This document shows, piece after piece, positions 7,963-17,003 of a stretch of DNA of 64,000 nt. The notes under the pieces were generated by a model. That model had not been told where the DNA came from, did not search any database, and saw only the letters and a program-made list of their open reading frames with translations. How positions within the stretch are numbered: position 1 is the first letter of the stretch; the number at the start of each line of letters is the position of its first letter. The stretch spans positions 1 to 64,000 of the forward strand of contig CAXYYC010000009.1 in NCBI GenBank assembly GCA_964293815.1. The letters run 5' to 3'. The stretch comes from CTSOIL-112 sp964293815 (GTDB taxonomy: Bacteria; Pseudomonadota; Gammaproteobacteria; Burkholderiales; Burkholderiaceae). Made by a program: the position numbers and the translations under genes.

Positions 7963-10900
7963 TTACTCTTTTGCCTTATCCGCGTCTGACTTTGGCTCAT
8001 CCGCGTGGTGCAAAGCTTCGCGTTCCTGCTCGCTCAATCCTGCCTCAGCGTCATGTACATACTGTTCCACCAAATCCGGTGTCATACCCGCCGCGACGGC
8101 GTGTTCGTGAAAACGCTCTTGCTGGCGTTGGGTATCTTTGAACCACGAACGCACCGCCGTGTAGAACATCGGTACGAAGAACACCGCCAAGCACGTCCCC
8201 ATCAGCATGCCCCAAAATACGCTGGTACCGATGGCGCGCTGGCTCGCAGAGCTGGCGCCGCTGGAGAAATACAGCGGCACGACGCCCATGATGAACGCGA
8301 GCGAAGTCATGATGATCGGGCGGAAACGCAAATGCGCCGCCGCCAACGCCGCCTCGAAAGCGTTTTTACCCTGCGCTTGCAAATCTTTGGCAAACTCGAC
8401 GATCAAAATCGCGTTTTTCGCCGACAGGCCGATCACGGTGACCAAACCGACTTGGAAATAAATATCATTCGACAAGCCTCGCCCCCAAGTGCCCAAAACC
8501 ACACCGAGCAAACCCAGCGGCACGACCAAAATCACCGACAGCGGAATCGTCCAACTTTCGTACAACGCAGCCAAACACAAAAATACAGCCAAAATCGAGA
8601 ACGCATACAAAATCGCGGATTGCGAGCCGGAAGCTTGCTCCTCTTTCGACTGACCGGTCCACTCAAAACCAAAGCCCTCCGGCAGTTTGGCCGCCAATTG
8701 CGCCATCTCCGCCATCGCCTCGCCACTGCTGTGACCGGCACTCGCGCTGCCGGTAATCGCCATAGACGGATAGCCGTTGTAGCGCACGGTCTGCATCGGT
8801 CCTGTGACCCACGAGGTCGTCACCATACTCGATAAAGGCACGGCCACGCCGCTGCTGTTGGTCACGGTGAGTTTCAAAATATCCTCAGGCTGCATTCGAT
8901 CGCGCACATCCGCTTGCACGATCACCCGTTGCAGGCGACCGTTGTTCGGAAAGTCATTGACGTAGCTTGAACCCAAAGCGGTGGACAGCACATTGGCAAT
9001 GCTGGCAAAACTCACGCCCTGCGCGCTGGCCGCATCACGGTTAATGTCCAGACGCAATTGCGGTGCATCCTCCATGCCATTCGGGCGAACCTGCGTCAAT
9101 AGTTTGCTTTGGCTGGCCATACCGAGCAACTGATTGCGCGCCGCGAGCAAAGCCTCATGCCCTTTGCCACCACGATCCTGCAATTGGAAATTGAACCCCG
9201 AACTGCTGCCCAACTCGGGAATCGCCGGCGGCGTCAAGGCAAAAATAAAACCGTCGCGCACCTGCTGCATCATCGCGCCGGTGACCCGTCCTGCGACCGA
9301 AGTTGCATCCGAGCCTGCGGCTTTGCGCTCCGACCAGTCTTTGAGCGTGATAAAGCTCAGACCCATATTTTGCCCTTGCCCCGTGAAGCTAAAGCCCGCA
9401 ATCGCCACCACATTTTCCACCTCGGGTTGCTTCATAGCGAACTGCTCCATGGTCTGAATGGTTTTGAGCGTGCGCTCCTGCGTCGCACCGGGCGGTAATT
9501 GAATACTCGCCAGCATATAACCCTGATCCTCGGTCGGTAAAAACGAGGTCGGCAAGCGCATCATCACAAACGCGGCAATCGCGATCAAAGCCACATACAT
9601 CAACAATACCCGTGTGCCACGACGCAGCAGCCGCGCAACGCCGTTTTCATATTTTTTCGCGCCATGCGTGAATTTGCGATTGAACCAGCCGAAAAAGCCG
9701 GTTTTCTCATGGTGATCCTGCGTGATCGGCTTGAGCAGCGTCGCGCACAAGGCCGGGGTCAAAGACAGCGCCAAAAATGCCGAAAACGCAATCGACACCG
9801 CCATCACCACCGAGAACTGCCGATAAATATTCCCCGTCGCCCCCGAGAAAAACGCCATCGGAATAAACACCGCGATCAGCACCACGGTAATCCCGATCAC
9901 CGCACCGGAGATTTGCGACATCGCCTTGCGCGTGGCCTGTAGCGGCGGCAGTTTTTCATCCGCCATAATCCGCTCGACGTTCTCCACCACCACAATCGCA
10001 TCATCGACCACAATCCCGATCACCAGCACCATTGCGAACATCGACAACACATTGATCGACATCCCCAGCGCCTGCATCACCGCAAACGCACCGAGCAAAG
10101 CAATCGGTACAACGATGGTCGGAATCAGGGTATAGCGGATATTTTGCAGGAACAGCAACATCACGAGAAAGACCAAAACCATCGCCTCGGCCAAGGTTTT
10201 CACCACCTCTTCAATCGAAATGCCGACAAAGGTCGAGCTGTCATAGGGCGTATTCCAATGCACGCCCGCCGGGAAATACGGCTCCAAACTGCTTAATTTG
10301 GCTTTGACCAGTTTCGATGCGGCCAAGGCATTGCCATCGCTGGTCAATTGCACGCCGAGACCGACCGCCGGTTTGCCGTTCAAACGCGCCGAAGTCGCAT
10401 ATGCTTGCGAACCAAGCTCAACCCGCGCCACATCCTGCAAACGCACCACCGAACCATCGGTATTGGCACGCAGCACGATATTGTTAAACTGATCGACCGT
10501 TTTGAGCTGACCCGGAGCGGTGATCGTCGCGGAAATCGTTTGTCCTTGGCTATTCGGCAAATCGCCCAAACTGCCGGCCGAAACCTGCGCATTTTGCGCC
10601 GCAATCGCACTGGTGACATCGGTCGCGCTCAGATTCAGGCTGCGCAATTTGTCCGCATCGATCCACACACGCATGGCGCGCTCCGCACCAAACAGCGTGA
10701 CGCCACCAATGCCTTCCAGACGTTGCAATTCAGGCTGAACATTGCGCGCCACATAGTCGCTCACCGCCGCCAGATCGGCATTCGGATCATCGGATGAAAA
10801 CATCGCCACCATCAGGAAATTCGAGTTGGATTTCGCCACCTGAATACCGGTTTGCTTGACCGCGCTCGGTAAACGCGCCTCGGCGCGCGACAAGCGATTT

Positions 10901-11223
10901 TGCACATCCACCTGCGCCAAATCGCTGTTGGTACCGGTTTTGAAGGTCAAAGTCAGTGTGCCGACACCGTTGGACAAGGATGTAGCCTGCATATAATCCA
11001 AACCGTCCAGACCGTTCATCTCGCGCTCAATCACCGACATCACGCTGTCTTCCAAAGTCTGCGCGTCCGCACCGGCATAAACGGCGGTCAAGGTAATCGT
11101 GGGCGGCGCCACCTGCGGATACTGCGATACCGGCAGCATGCGAATCGAAACGATACCGGCGAGCATGATGAAGATCGCCACCACCCATGCAAAAATCGGG
11201 CGGTCAATAAAAAATTTTGCCAT
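7963..11223 (-). CDS. RND multidrug efflux transporter, inner-membrane subunit (AcrB/MexB type)
   Basis: Proton-driven HAE1-family exporter of 1086 residues. It begins MAKFFIDRPIFAWVVAI, matching AcrB/MexB, and I take the ATG at 11223 although an in-frame GTG lies one codon upstream. The proton-relay pair is in GIVVDDAIVVVENVERIM in TM4. Twelve hydrophobic segments fall in two groups of six around two large periplasmic loops. The C-terminus has an extra acidic/charged tail of about 45 residues (from FHEHAVAAG to the end), longer than in AcrB. It is preceded by the periplasmic adaptor gene and followed by the outer-membrane factor. Expression is probably controlled by the divergent TetR gene. 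Confidence 0.96.
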   Translation of the reverse strand: MAKFFIDRPIFAWVVAIFIMLAGIVSIRMLPVSQYPQVAPPTITLTAVYAGADAQTLEDSVMSVIEREMNGLDGLDYMQATSLSNGVGTLTLTFKTGTNSDLAQVDVQNRLSRAEARLPSAVKQTGIQVAKSNSNFLMVAMFSSDDPNADLAAVSDYVARNVQPELQRLEGIGGVTLFGAERAMRVWIDADKLRSLNLSATDVTSAIAAQNAQVSAGSLGDLPNSQGQTISATITAPGQLKTVDQFNNIVLRANTDGSVVRLQDVARVELGSQAYATSARLNGKPAVGLGVQLTSDGNALAASKLVKAKLSSLEPYFPAGVHWNTPYDSSTFVGISIEEVVKTLAEAMVLVFLVMLLFLQNIRYTLIPTIVVPIALLGAFAVMQALGMSINVLSMFAMVLVIGIVVDDAIVVVENVERIMADEKLPPLQATRKAMSQISGAVIGITVVLIAVFIPMAFFSGATGNIYRQFSVVMAVSIAFSAFLALSLTPALCATLLKPITQDHHEKTGFFGWFNRKFTHGAKKYENGVARLLRRGTRVLLMYVALIAIAAFVMMRLPTSFLPTEDQGYMLASIQLPPGATQERTLKTIQTMEQFAMKQPEVENVVAIAGFSFTGQGQNMGLSFITLKDWSERKAAGSDATSVAGRVTGAMMQQVRDGFIFALTPPAIPELGSSSGFNFQLQDRGGKGHEALLAARNQLLGMASQSKLLTQVRPNGMEDAPQLRLDINRDAASAQGVSFASIANVLSTALGSSYVNDFPNNGRLQRVIVQADVRDRMQPEDILKLTVTNSSGVAVPLSSMVTTSWVTGPMQTVRYNGYPSMAITGSASAGHSSGEAMAEMAQLAAKLPEGFGFEWTGQSKEEQASGSQSAILYAFSILAVFLCLAALYESWTIPLSVILVVPLGLLGVVLGTWGRGLSNDIYFQVGLVTVIGLSAKNAILIVEFAKDLQAQGKNAFEAALAAAHLRFRPIIMTSLAFIMGVVPLYFSSGASSASQRAIGTSVFWGMLMGTCLAVFFVPMFYTAVRSWFKDTQRQQERFHEHAVAAGMTPDLVEQYVHDAEAGLSEQEREALHHADEPKSDADKAKE

Positions 11224-11232
11224 CACGCCCCC

Positions 11233-12534
11233 TTATGGTTTGGCCGATTCGGCGGGCTTAGTCGATTCGGCAGGCTTGGCCGAGTCATTTTTTTGCTCGC
11301 CCGCTGCCGCTGGCTGCGCATGGGCATCCGGCGCAGCAGTTTGTGCGGCGGGTTGTGCCTCGGCCTGCCACGGCTTGGTCTGAACCTTCTTCGAGCCGCT
11401 CATTTGTACCAACGCCATCCCGTCAACAATCACTTTATCGCCCGGGGTCAAGCCTCCGGTGACGACCCAATTCGTGCCTTGGTTTTGGCTGATGGTCACG
11501 GGACGCGGTGCAAATGTGCCGTCTTCGTTCGCCACCATGACGATGTCGCCGCTCGTGCCGCGCGTGACCGCTTGTTGCGGTACCAATACGGCGTTGTTCA
11601 CCTGCGCTTGTGGAATTTTGACCTGAACAAACATACCCGGCATCAGCAAGCCGCCCGGATTCGGCACTTCGGCGCGCAAACTGACTTGACCGGTGTTTTC
11701 GTTGACGCTCAAATCGGTGAACAGCAAACGCCCCTTGATGCCATATTCGCTGCCATCGTCCAAAATAATGGTAACCGGCACATTGCCGTTGATCATCTCC
11801 AGCTTGCCTTCGCTCATCGCTTGGCGCAATTTCATCACTGTCGAGGCGGATTGGCTCAGATCTACGTACAGCGTGTCGGTCTGCTGAATCAAGGCCAATT
11901 GCGTACCGCCGGCTTGACTGACCAGCGCGCCTTCAGTCACCAAGGCTTTGCCAATGCGACCGGAAATCGGCGCCAAAACGCTGGCGTAGCCCACATTGAT
12001 CTGTGCCGAGCGGATCGCTGCGTTGGCGCTTTGTATCTGTGCGCGCGCCAAACGCTCCTGCGCAATCGCTGCGTCGAACTCTTGTTTACTGATCGCATTG
12101 GCCTGAACCAGCGGACGATAGCGCGTCACATCCGCCGACGCTTTGGCCAAATTGGCCTGCGCCGTGGCCAAGCTGGCTCGTGCAGTTTCTAAATTCGTCA
12201 AATACGGCGCACTGTCGATTTGAAATAACGATTGACCGGCTTTGACCTCGCTGCCTTCGGTAAACAGGCGCTTTTTCACCACGCCGGTCGCCTGCGCAAT
12301 CACCAGTGCTTCACGAATCGGCTGCAAGCGTCCGGTCAACTGACTGTCCAGCGTGACCGAAGGGGGCTCGCCGGCCAGTACGCTGACCATCGGCGCAGGA
12401 GGCGGTTGTGCACCGGCCTGATTGACATTTTTATTGGACGCGCTCAACCCAAAAGCGGCTACAGCCGCCAGCGCCAGCGCACCGGAGCGCCCCACACGGC
12501 GCATTTGATTATTTTTTTTCATGACCCCATCCAT
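11233..12534 (-). CDS. RND efflux periplasmic adaptor (AcrA/MexA type)
   Basis: Membrane-fusion protein of up to 433 residues. It has an N-terminal hydrophobic segment (ALALAAVAAFGLSAS), a lipoyl/hairpin region (RASLATAQANLAKASADVTR), the conserved barrel motif VLAPISGRIGKALVTEGALV, and the C-terminal membrane-proximal domain with PGDKVIVDG. The signal segment has no lipobox cysteine, unlike most AcrA homologues. The C-terminal 50 residues are Ala/Pro/Lys-rich and end in PAES repeats. The ATG at 12534 follows a GGGGAG site; a second ATG at 12522 is also possible. It is the first gene of the operon. Confidence 0.93.
   Translation of the reverse strand: MDGVMKKNNQMRRVGRSGALALAAVAAFGLSASNKNVNQAGAQPPPAPMVSVLAGEPPSVTLDSQLTGRLQPIREALVIAQATGVVKKRLFTEGSEVKAGQSLFQIDSAPYLTNLETARASLATAQANLAKASADVTRYRPLVQANAISKQEFDAAIAQERLARAQIQSANAAIRSAQINVGYASVLAPISGRIGKALVTEGALVSQAGGTQLALIQQTDTLYVDLSQSASTVMKLRQAMSEGKLEMINGNVPVTIILDDGSEYGIKGRLLFTDLSVNENTGQVSLRAEVPNPGGLLMPGMFVQVKIPQAQVNNAVLVPQQAVTRGTSGDIVMVANEDGTFAPRPVTISQNQGTNWVVTGGLTPGDKVIVDGMALVQMSGSKKVQTKPWQAEAQPAAQTAAPDAHAQPAAAGEQKNDSAKPAESTKPAESAKP
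11240..11284 (-). repeat. 18-bp tandem repeat in the adaptor C-terminus
   Basis: About 2.5 copies of an 18-bp unit encode AKPAES-TKPAES-AKP at the very end of the adaptor protein. Confidence 0.55.
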
Positions 12535-12764
12535 CCTATCAACTCCCCTACTCGCTTATGACGCTTCACGTCGCCATAGTCACACAAACCATTTCATGCA
12601 AGCCCGTATCAAACACTCAATCGCTGCGATAAACCCCGCCTCTGATTCATTTAAAGAACATTCACCATCTCTTTCCCTGCGTCAGAATATGTCGGGCTTG
12701 ATTCCAACGCCCAATAGTCCGCATGAAGACTATGATAAACAAAACCGTTCGGACTTAGGCGCGA

Positions 12765-12794
12765 ATTATACATACATTCACAATTGTATGTTAA
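12765..12794 (-). promoter_or_regulatory. Promoter of the RND efflux operon
   Basis: On the minus strand, a TTAACA -35 box (12789-12794) and a perfect TATAAT -10 box (12765-12770) are separated by 18 bp. The spacer is filled by the inverted repeat of the putative repressor operator, so binding would block RNA polymerase. Confidence 0.65.
12769..12792. promoter_or_regulatory. AcrR-like operator
   Basis: The inverted repeat ACATACA (12770-12776) and TGTATGT (12785-12791) lies within TACATACATT...TTGTATGTT. This closely resembles the known E. coli AcrR box, whose half-sites are TACATACATT and AATGTATGTA. It overlaps the efflux promoter and lies 85 bp upstream of the TetR gene. Confidence 0.7.
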
Positions 12795-12876
12795 ATCTGT
12801 TTTGATGCGCATTTTGTGTTATCCTGCGCCACGATAACCCATCCGCATGTCATCATCATGATTATTTGTTCATTTT

Positions 12877-13515
12877 ATGCGTAAAACCAAAGAAGAAGCC
12901 TATCAAACACGCTGCAATCTGCTCGACGCCGCACTGACCGTTTTTTACGAGCGTGGCGTGGCGCAAGCCTCATTGGACGAAATTGCCAAAGTTGCCGGCG
13001 TGACGCGCGGTGCGCTGTATTGGCATTTCAAAAATAAAGAGGATTTCTTCGAAGCGCTGTTCCAAATGCACTACGCTAATCTCGAACAGCAATTGGAGCA
13101 AGCAACTCACCCCAGTCAGGCAATTGACCCGCTGAGTTCGCTATTTGACAGCATCATCAACCATTTTGAAAGCTTGGTCAACGATCGCCATTTACAAAAG
13201 TTCAATACCATTTTGTACTATCGTTGTGAACAGACAGAGCGCAACCACAGCATTGTTGAATTGACCCGCCAATACCACCGTCGCTGGGATCTACTGCTCA
13301 ACAACATCATCAACGAATGCAAACGCAAGCAGATTTTGGATCAAAGGCTCAACACCGAACGAGCCGTACTGCTGCTCATCTCAACCGCTTCGGGTTTGAC
13401 CGCCAAATGGCTGGACAATCCGCAGGCATTTAATCTGTTGCAACACGCGCCGGCGATCATCCAAACCTGCTTTGATAATCTGAAAAACAGCCCGTATTTA
13501 CGTGATGCCTCATGA
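12877..13515 (+). CDS. TetR-family repressor of the efflux operon (AcrR/TtgR type)
   Basis: 212-residue regulator divergent from the RND operon. The N-terminal helix-turn-helix (residues about 10-55) contains AALTVFYERGVAQASLDEIA and GVTRGALYWHFKNKEDFF, which is the AcrR/MtrR/TtgR signature. The C-terminal ligand-binding part is helical and matches the TetR_C_2 style of those repressors. By family it should repress the adjacent operon and be released by drug-like ligands. The operator in the intergenic region supports this. No strong ribosome site is visible before the ATG. Confidence 0.9.
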   Translation: MRKTKEEAYQTRCNLLDAALTVFYERGVAQASLDEIAKVAGVTRGALYWHFKNKEDFFEALFQMHYANLEQQLEQATHPSQAIDPLSSLFDSIINHFESLVNDRHLQKFNTILYYRCEQTERNHSIVELTRQYHRRWDLLLNNIINECKRKQILDQRLNTERAVLLLISTASGLTAKWLDNPQAFNLLQHAPAIIQTCFDNLKNSPYLRDAS

Positions 13516-13737
13516 CAAACACGGTCCGAATGATGCAAAAATGCCGCACGCACTGTCAAAAAAGCGAAAATATGCGCTACCATGCGCGCACATTCACAAA
13601 AAAACCTAAAATACAGAATATGATTTAAATTAATGACACAACGTTATTAATAATACATCTCTTGTTCCAAGGTCGCGTCAAACGCATCCTGCCGACGAAG
13701 ACCTATATTACCAATAGCACACAGAGCACAAACGATC

Positions 13738-13923
13738 ATGAACCACTTCACTTGCCCGATCTGTTTTCACGAATTCCCACGCAATAGCGACGAAATGGGG
13801 CTTCGTCAATTCACCGGCCAAAACTGCCACGAATGCGGCCACCGCGCAACCGAAGATGAGGTCACCAAAGCCTCACGCACCGTAGCACGCTATATGCTCG
13901 CGCGCAGCATAGACCAAAATTAA
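13738..13923 (+). CDS. Small zinc-ribbon protein of unknown function
   Basis: 61-residue protein with two Cys knuckles, CPIC at residues 6-9 and CHEC at 31-34, spaced as in a zinc ribbon, followed by a short helix (ATEDEVTKASRTVARYML). I do not recognise a named family. The compact Cys pattern and the strong hairpin terminator after it argue that it is a real gene. It stands alone between the TetR gene and the convergent GST genes. Confidence 0.6.
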   Translation: MNHFTCPICFHEFPRNSDEMGLRQFTGQNCHECGHRATEDEVTKASRTVARYMLARSIDQN

Positions 13924-14016
13924 GAAAACGCGGAATAAATATGTTTTTCAGATCAAGGATTTACATAGGTCGGCACACTTGACAGCATCCGCAATTTCAA
14001 TATTTTGATTTTGCTC

Positions 14017-14047
14017 AAATTTTGTCAGAGCTTCCCTGACAAAATTT
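14017..14047. terminator. Bidirectional hairpin terminator
   Basis: A perfect 12-bp stem, AAATTTTGTCAG and CTGACAAAATTT, with a 7-nt loop lies between the zinc-ribbon gene (plus) and the GST gene (minus). The A/T-rich stem base supplies the T tract in either direction. Confidence 0.75.
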
Positions 14048-14111
14048 CCAATCCTAAGCACGGAAACAATAGGGTTTTACTTTTTCCATATTTCCTTAAG
14101 CCTCAGCCACA

Positions 14112-14768
14112 TCAGCGCCACGGATGCCGCACCCACGCCTGTACGCTGGCGCGTTGCCATTGATGAATCGCGTACGCGCGCAGTGGCGCGGGTACATCAT
14201 CACCGTGCGCCACCAACCGCATCAACATCATGGCCAAATCCGTATCGGCAATACAATATTCACCGAACAAATTTTGCGCCCCATCCGGTAACAAACGCGC
14301 CACGCCCGCCACCAATTTATCCACCGAGCGGCGCGCCTCATCCGACAGCGCCGTCCGTTGCGCGCCATAAAACACCACCTCGGTATCACGCTCCGCGCGA
14401 ATCGGCAGAAAATCACTGCGCAACCACGCCTGTATCAGTCGCGCCGTCGCACGCTGCTGCGGGTTTTTCGGATAAATAGCATGATCAGGAAACAGATCCT
14501 CCAAATACTCCGTGATCGCCGAGGACTCGGACAACACAAAATCACCGTGAATCAAGGTCGGCACGCGCCGCGTCGTCGAAATCGCCACGTATTCAGGCGC
14601 ATACTGCGCCCGCTGCGTCAAATCCACGGTATGCAATTCAAACGGCAAGCCCTTTTCCGTCAATGCGACGAATACCGACATCACATACGGACTGGCCAAA
14701 TCCTGATCGGTGTATAAATGCAGCACATTGCCTGCGCCCTTGTCTGTCTCTGTAAATGCACTCATCAC
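14112..14768 (-). CDS. yfcF: Glutathione S-transferase, YfcF type
   Basis: 218-residue GST. The N-terminal thioredoxin-fold domain has SPYVMSVFVALTEKGLPFE, RRVPTLIHGDF and the glutathione-binding SESSAITEYLEDLFP. The C-terminal helical domain has QAWLRSDFLPIRAERDTEVVF and NLFGEYCIADTDLAMMLMR, ending HQWQRASVQAWV. These segments match E. coli YfcF closely. YfcF-type enzymes have glutathione transferase and peroxidase activity in the cytoplasm. It lies 12 bp downstream of a second GST gene and is probably cotranscribed. Confidence 0.9.
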   Translation of the reverse strand: MMSAFTETDKGAGNVLHLYTDQDLASPYVMSVFVALTEKGLPFELHTVDLTQRAQYAPEYVAISTTRRVPTLIHGDFVLSESSAITEYLEDLFPDHAIYPKNPQQRATARLIQAWLRSDFLPIRAERDTEVVFYGAQRTALSDEARRSVDKLVAGVARLLPDGAQNLFGEYCIADTDLAMMLMRLVAHGDDVPAPLRAYAIHQWQRASVQAWVRHPWR

Positions 14769-14780
14769 AACCTCCCGCTG

Positions 14781-15485
14781 TTATTCAACCGAACGAACAC
14801 CACCAAAATCCGCCAACGCCGCCGTATCGTAGTGCGCCAATACGACATCCTCGGCCAGCGCCGCCTGCTCCCACGCCCGCATCTGCGGATGCGCGAGCAT
14901 GGCGGCCAAATACGCACGCGACTCATCGCTCAATTGAGCATGTGCCGCCACGTTGTAACTATGAAAACGCCAAATCACCGGTGCAAACATCGCATCCGCC
15001 ACTGAAAAAGCGCCAAACAAATATGGTTGCTCGCTGTGCGCGCCAAACTCGCGGCGCGCGTTTGTCCAGATTTCATTGATGCGCGCAATATCAAACGCCA
15101 CTTCCGCCGACGGCACCACGCCATTCAAACGCATTTTAATATTCATGTCCATCGCGCTGCGCAGATTGCCAAAGCCCGAATGCATTTCCGCACTGACCGA
15201 GCGCGCTCGGGCGCGTGCCAGTCGATCTTGCGGCCACAAATGTCTGTCGGGAAATGTTTCAGCCAGAAATTCAGCAATCGCCAGCGTATCCCAGATTTGA
15301 AAGCCACTCTCGATATGCAAGCACGGAACCAAGCCATTTTGCGAATAACCACGGTGCAAATCGTTCGGCCCTCGACCCGCGACGCTACTCATCTGCTCGG
15401 TGAACGGCAGGTCAAAATGCTTCATGAGCAGCCACGGACGCAGTGACCATGACGAATAATTTTTGTTACCGATATACAATTTCAT
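14781..15485 (-). CDS. Glutathione S-transferase family protein
   Basis: 234-residue GST of the group with N-terminus MKLYIGNKNYSSWSLRPWL, where the SSWS motif supplies the likely catalytic serine. NGLVPCLHI and DTLAIAEFLAETFPD form the glutathione site. The C-terminal domain has AEMHSGFGNLRSAM, FGAFSVADAMFAPV and a helix with VAAHAQL. I chose the ATG at 15485, preceded by AAAAGGAG; 15 further codons upstream are open but nonhomologous. Substrate unknown. Divergent from a LysR gene. Confidence 0.88.
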   Translation of the reverse strand: MKLYIGNKNYSSWSLRPWLLMKHFDLPFTEQMSSVAGRGPNDLHRGYSQNGLVPCLHIESGFQIWDTLAIAEFLAETFPDRHLWPQDRLARARARSVSAEMHSGFGNLRSAMDMNIKMRLNGVVPSAEVAFDIARINEIWTNARREFGAHSEQPYLFGAFSVADAMFAPVIWRFHSYNVAAHAQLSDESRAYLAAMLAHPQMRAWEQAALAEDVVLAHYDTAALADFGGVRSVE

Positions 15486-15669
15486 TGTTGCTCCTTTTAT
15501 CTGCTTGTGAATATTATTTGTTAAAATCATCTTTAAATAAATCTGTAAAAATCCCGAATTACTATGAAATTAAGCGATTTTTACAGAATATTAATCAGTT
15601 TGAAAAACGCCGACAATCGATATTTTTTACGCTAATATGTGAATTAAATTGACATATAGAATGATTCAC

Positions 15670-16590
15670 ATGAGAAATCTCCCGCCACTGCCCGCGCTAC
15701 GCGCCTTTGAATCCGCTGCTCGTCTGGGCAGCGTCACCCGCGCCGCCGAGGAATTGCATCTGACACACAGCGCGATTAGCCATCAAATCAAGCAACTGGA
15801 AGAATTGACCGGCACGCTGCTGTTTCAGCGAGAAGGCAAGCGCATCACACTCACGCCCGCCGGTCGCCAATACGCCTATCAAGTACGGCAATCCTTGCAA
15901 CACATCGCGCAAGCCACGCAAAGCGTCACCCAGCATTCGCGTGACGACGTATTGCGCATTTCCCTATTGCCCTCATTCGCGACGCATTGGCTGATACCGC
16001 GTTTGGCTGATTGGTATAAAAAGCACCCGAATATCCAACTCGTATTGGATGCCAGCTTGGAAGTGATTGACTTTGAAACAGACACCGCCGATTGCGCGAT
16101 TCGCATGGGCAATCTCACGCGCGACGGCACGAAGCAAGTGTTTCTGATGAAAGAATGGCAACTGCTGGTCGCGGGCAAAAATGATCCGCGCTACGATCTG
16201 GAGCAAAGCGTCGAAGCAGCCATGAGCAGCAGTGAATTTTTCATCAGCGTCAATGACCGTGGCGTTTGGGCGACGCAATACCACCATCGCCCAACAACCG
16301 CAGCCCCCACCTTAACCGTCAATGATTCCAACCTCGGACTGGCCGCTGCCGAACACAATATGTGCTTGCTGCTGACCCGTTGGTCAATCGCCGCCAACGC
16401 AATTCAAGCCGGTCGGCTCAAGCAAGTCACGCGCACATTGATGCCGCACGACAGCGCCTATCATCTGGTTTGGCCTGATCGCAGTAACAACGCTTACAAA
16501 CTCAGCCTGTTTCAAGAATGGTTGACGGAACAATGCCAAATCTTTGAACATTATTCCGAGCAACGCATTCTACAACTGCAAGAGCGCTGA
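15670..16590 (+). CDS. LysR-family transcriptional regulator (GcvA-like)
   Basis: 306-residue regulator. The N-terminal winged helix reads LPPLPALRAFESAARLGSVT, then AAEELHLTHSAISHQIKQLE, the GcvA/AmpR-type signature. The C-terminal co-inducer domain starts near residue 92 (LRISLLPSFATHWLIPRL) and contains DTADCAIRMGNL. An alternative ATG lies at 15661. It is divergent from the GST gene, so that gene pair is the first candidate target. The effector cannot be inferred. Confidence 0.88.
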   Translation: MRNLPPLPALRAFESAARLGSVTRAAEELHLTHSAISHQIKQLEELTGTLLFQREGKRITLTPAGRQYAYQVRQSLQHIAQATQSVTQHSRDDVLRISLLPSFATHWLIPRLADWYKKHPNIQLVLDASLEVIDFETDTADCAIRMGNLTRDGTKQVFLMKEWQLLVAGKNDPRYDLEQSVEAAMSSSEFFISVNDRGVWATQYHHRPTTAAPTLTVNDSNLGLAAAEHNMCLLLTRWSIAANAIQAGRLKQVTRTLMPHDSAYHLVWPDRSNNAYKLSLFQEWLTEQCQIFEHYSEQRILQLQER

Positions 16591-16655
16591 AAGCATACGG
16601 ACAACGCCGAATTTCGGTACAATAACGCCTTCATTTAAAAAGGATTTATCACCAT

Positions 16656-17003
16656 ATGAGCCGCCAACCGAACACATTGGAAATCACACAATTAGAAGCC
16701 ATCGTCATTGATGCATTGGACGACATGAAAGCCCAAGATGTCACCGTCCTAAATACCGAAAGTCTGACCGACGAATTTGACCGCGTGATTATCGCCACCG
16801 CGACCAGCAACCGCCAAACCCGCGCACTGGCAAACAACGTTCACGAAAAAGTGAAAGACAACGGCGGCGACGTCCTCTCCACCGAAGGCGAAGACACCGG
16901 CGAATGGGTACTGGTCGATTGCGGCGACATCGTGGTTCACATCATGCAAGCACCGATTCGCGCGTACTACAACCTCGAAGAACTCTGGGATCCGTCCAAG
17001 TGA
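16656..17003 (+). CDS. rsfS: Ribosomal silencing factor RsfS
   Basis: 115-residue protein that in the family binds ribosomal protein L14 and blocks subunit joining under starvation. It shows the family core ALDDMKAQDVTVLNTESL, then FDRVIIATATSNRQTRALA and the C-terminal WVLVDCGDIVVHIM. In most proteobacteria rsfS is followed by rlmH and preceded by nadD; neither is here. Instead the next gene starts inside its stop codon. Confidence 0.96.
   Translation: MSRQPNTLEITQLEAIVIDALDDMKAQDVTVLNTESLTDEFDRVIIATATSNRQTRALANNVHEKVKDNGGDVLSTEGEDTGEWVLVDCGDIVVHIMQAPIRAYYNLEELWDPSK

Larger units (their letters stand above)
12535..12876. promoter_or_regulatory. Divergent control region between the efflux operon and its TetR gene
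   Basis: This 342-bp region has no gene. It holds the minus-strand promoter and AcrR-like operator listed separately. The remainder, nearer the adaptor gene, shows no recognised element; it would form a 5' leader of about 220 nt. Confidence 0.6.

Noticed and set aside
10900..12192. A 430-codon open frame on the plus strand
   Set aside because: It lies antisense to the efflux adaptor and transporter genes, has no recognisable domain and reflects their codon bias.
15443..15652. A 69-codon frame between the GST and LysR genes
   Set aside because: Low-complexity hydrophobic start, no ribosome site; it spans the divergent promoter region.
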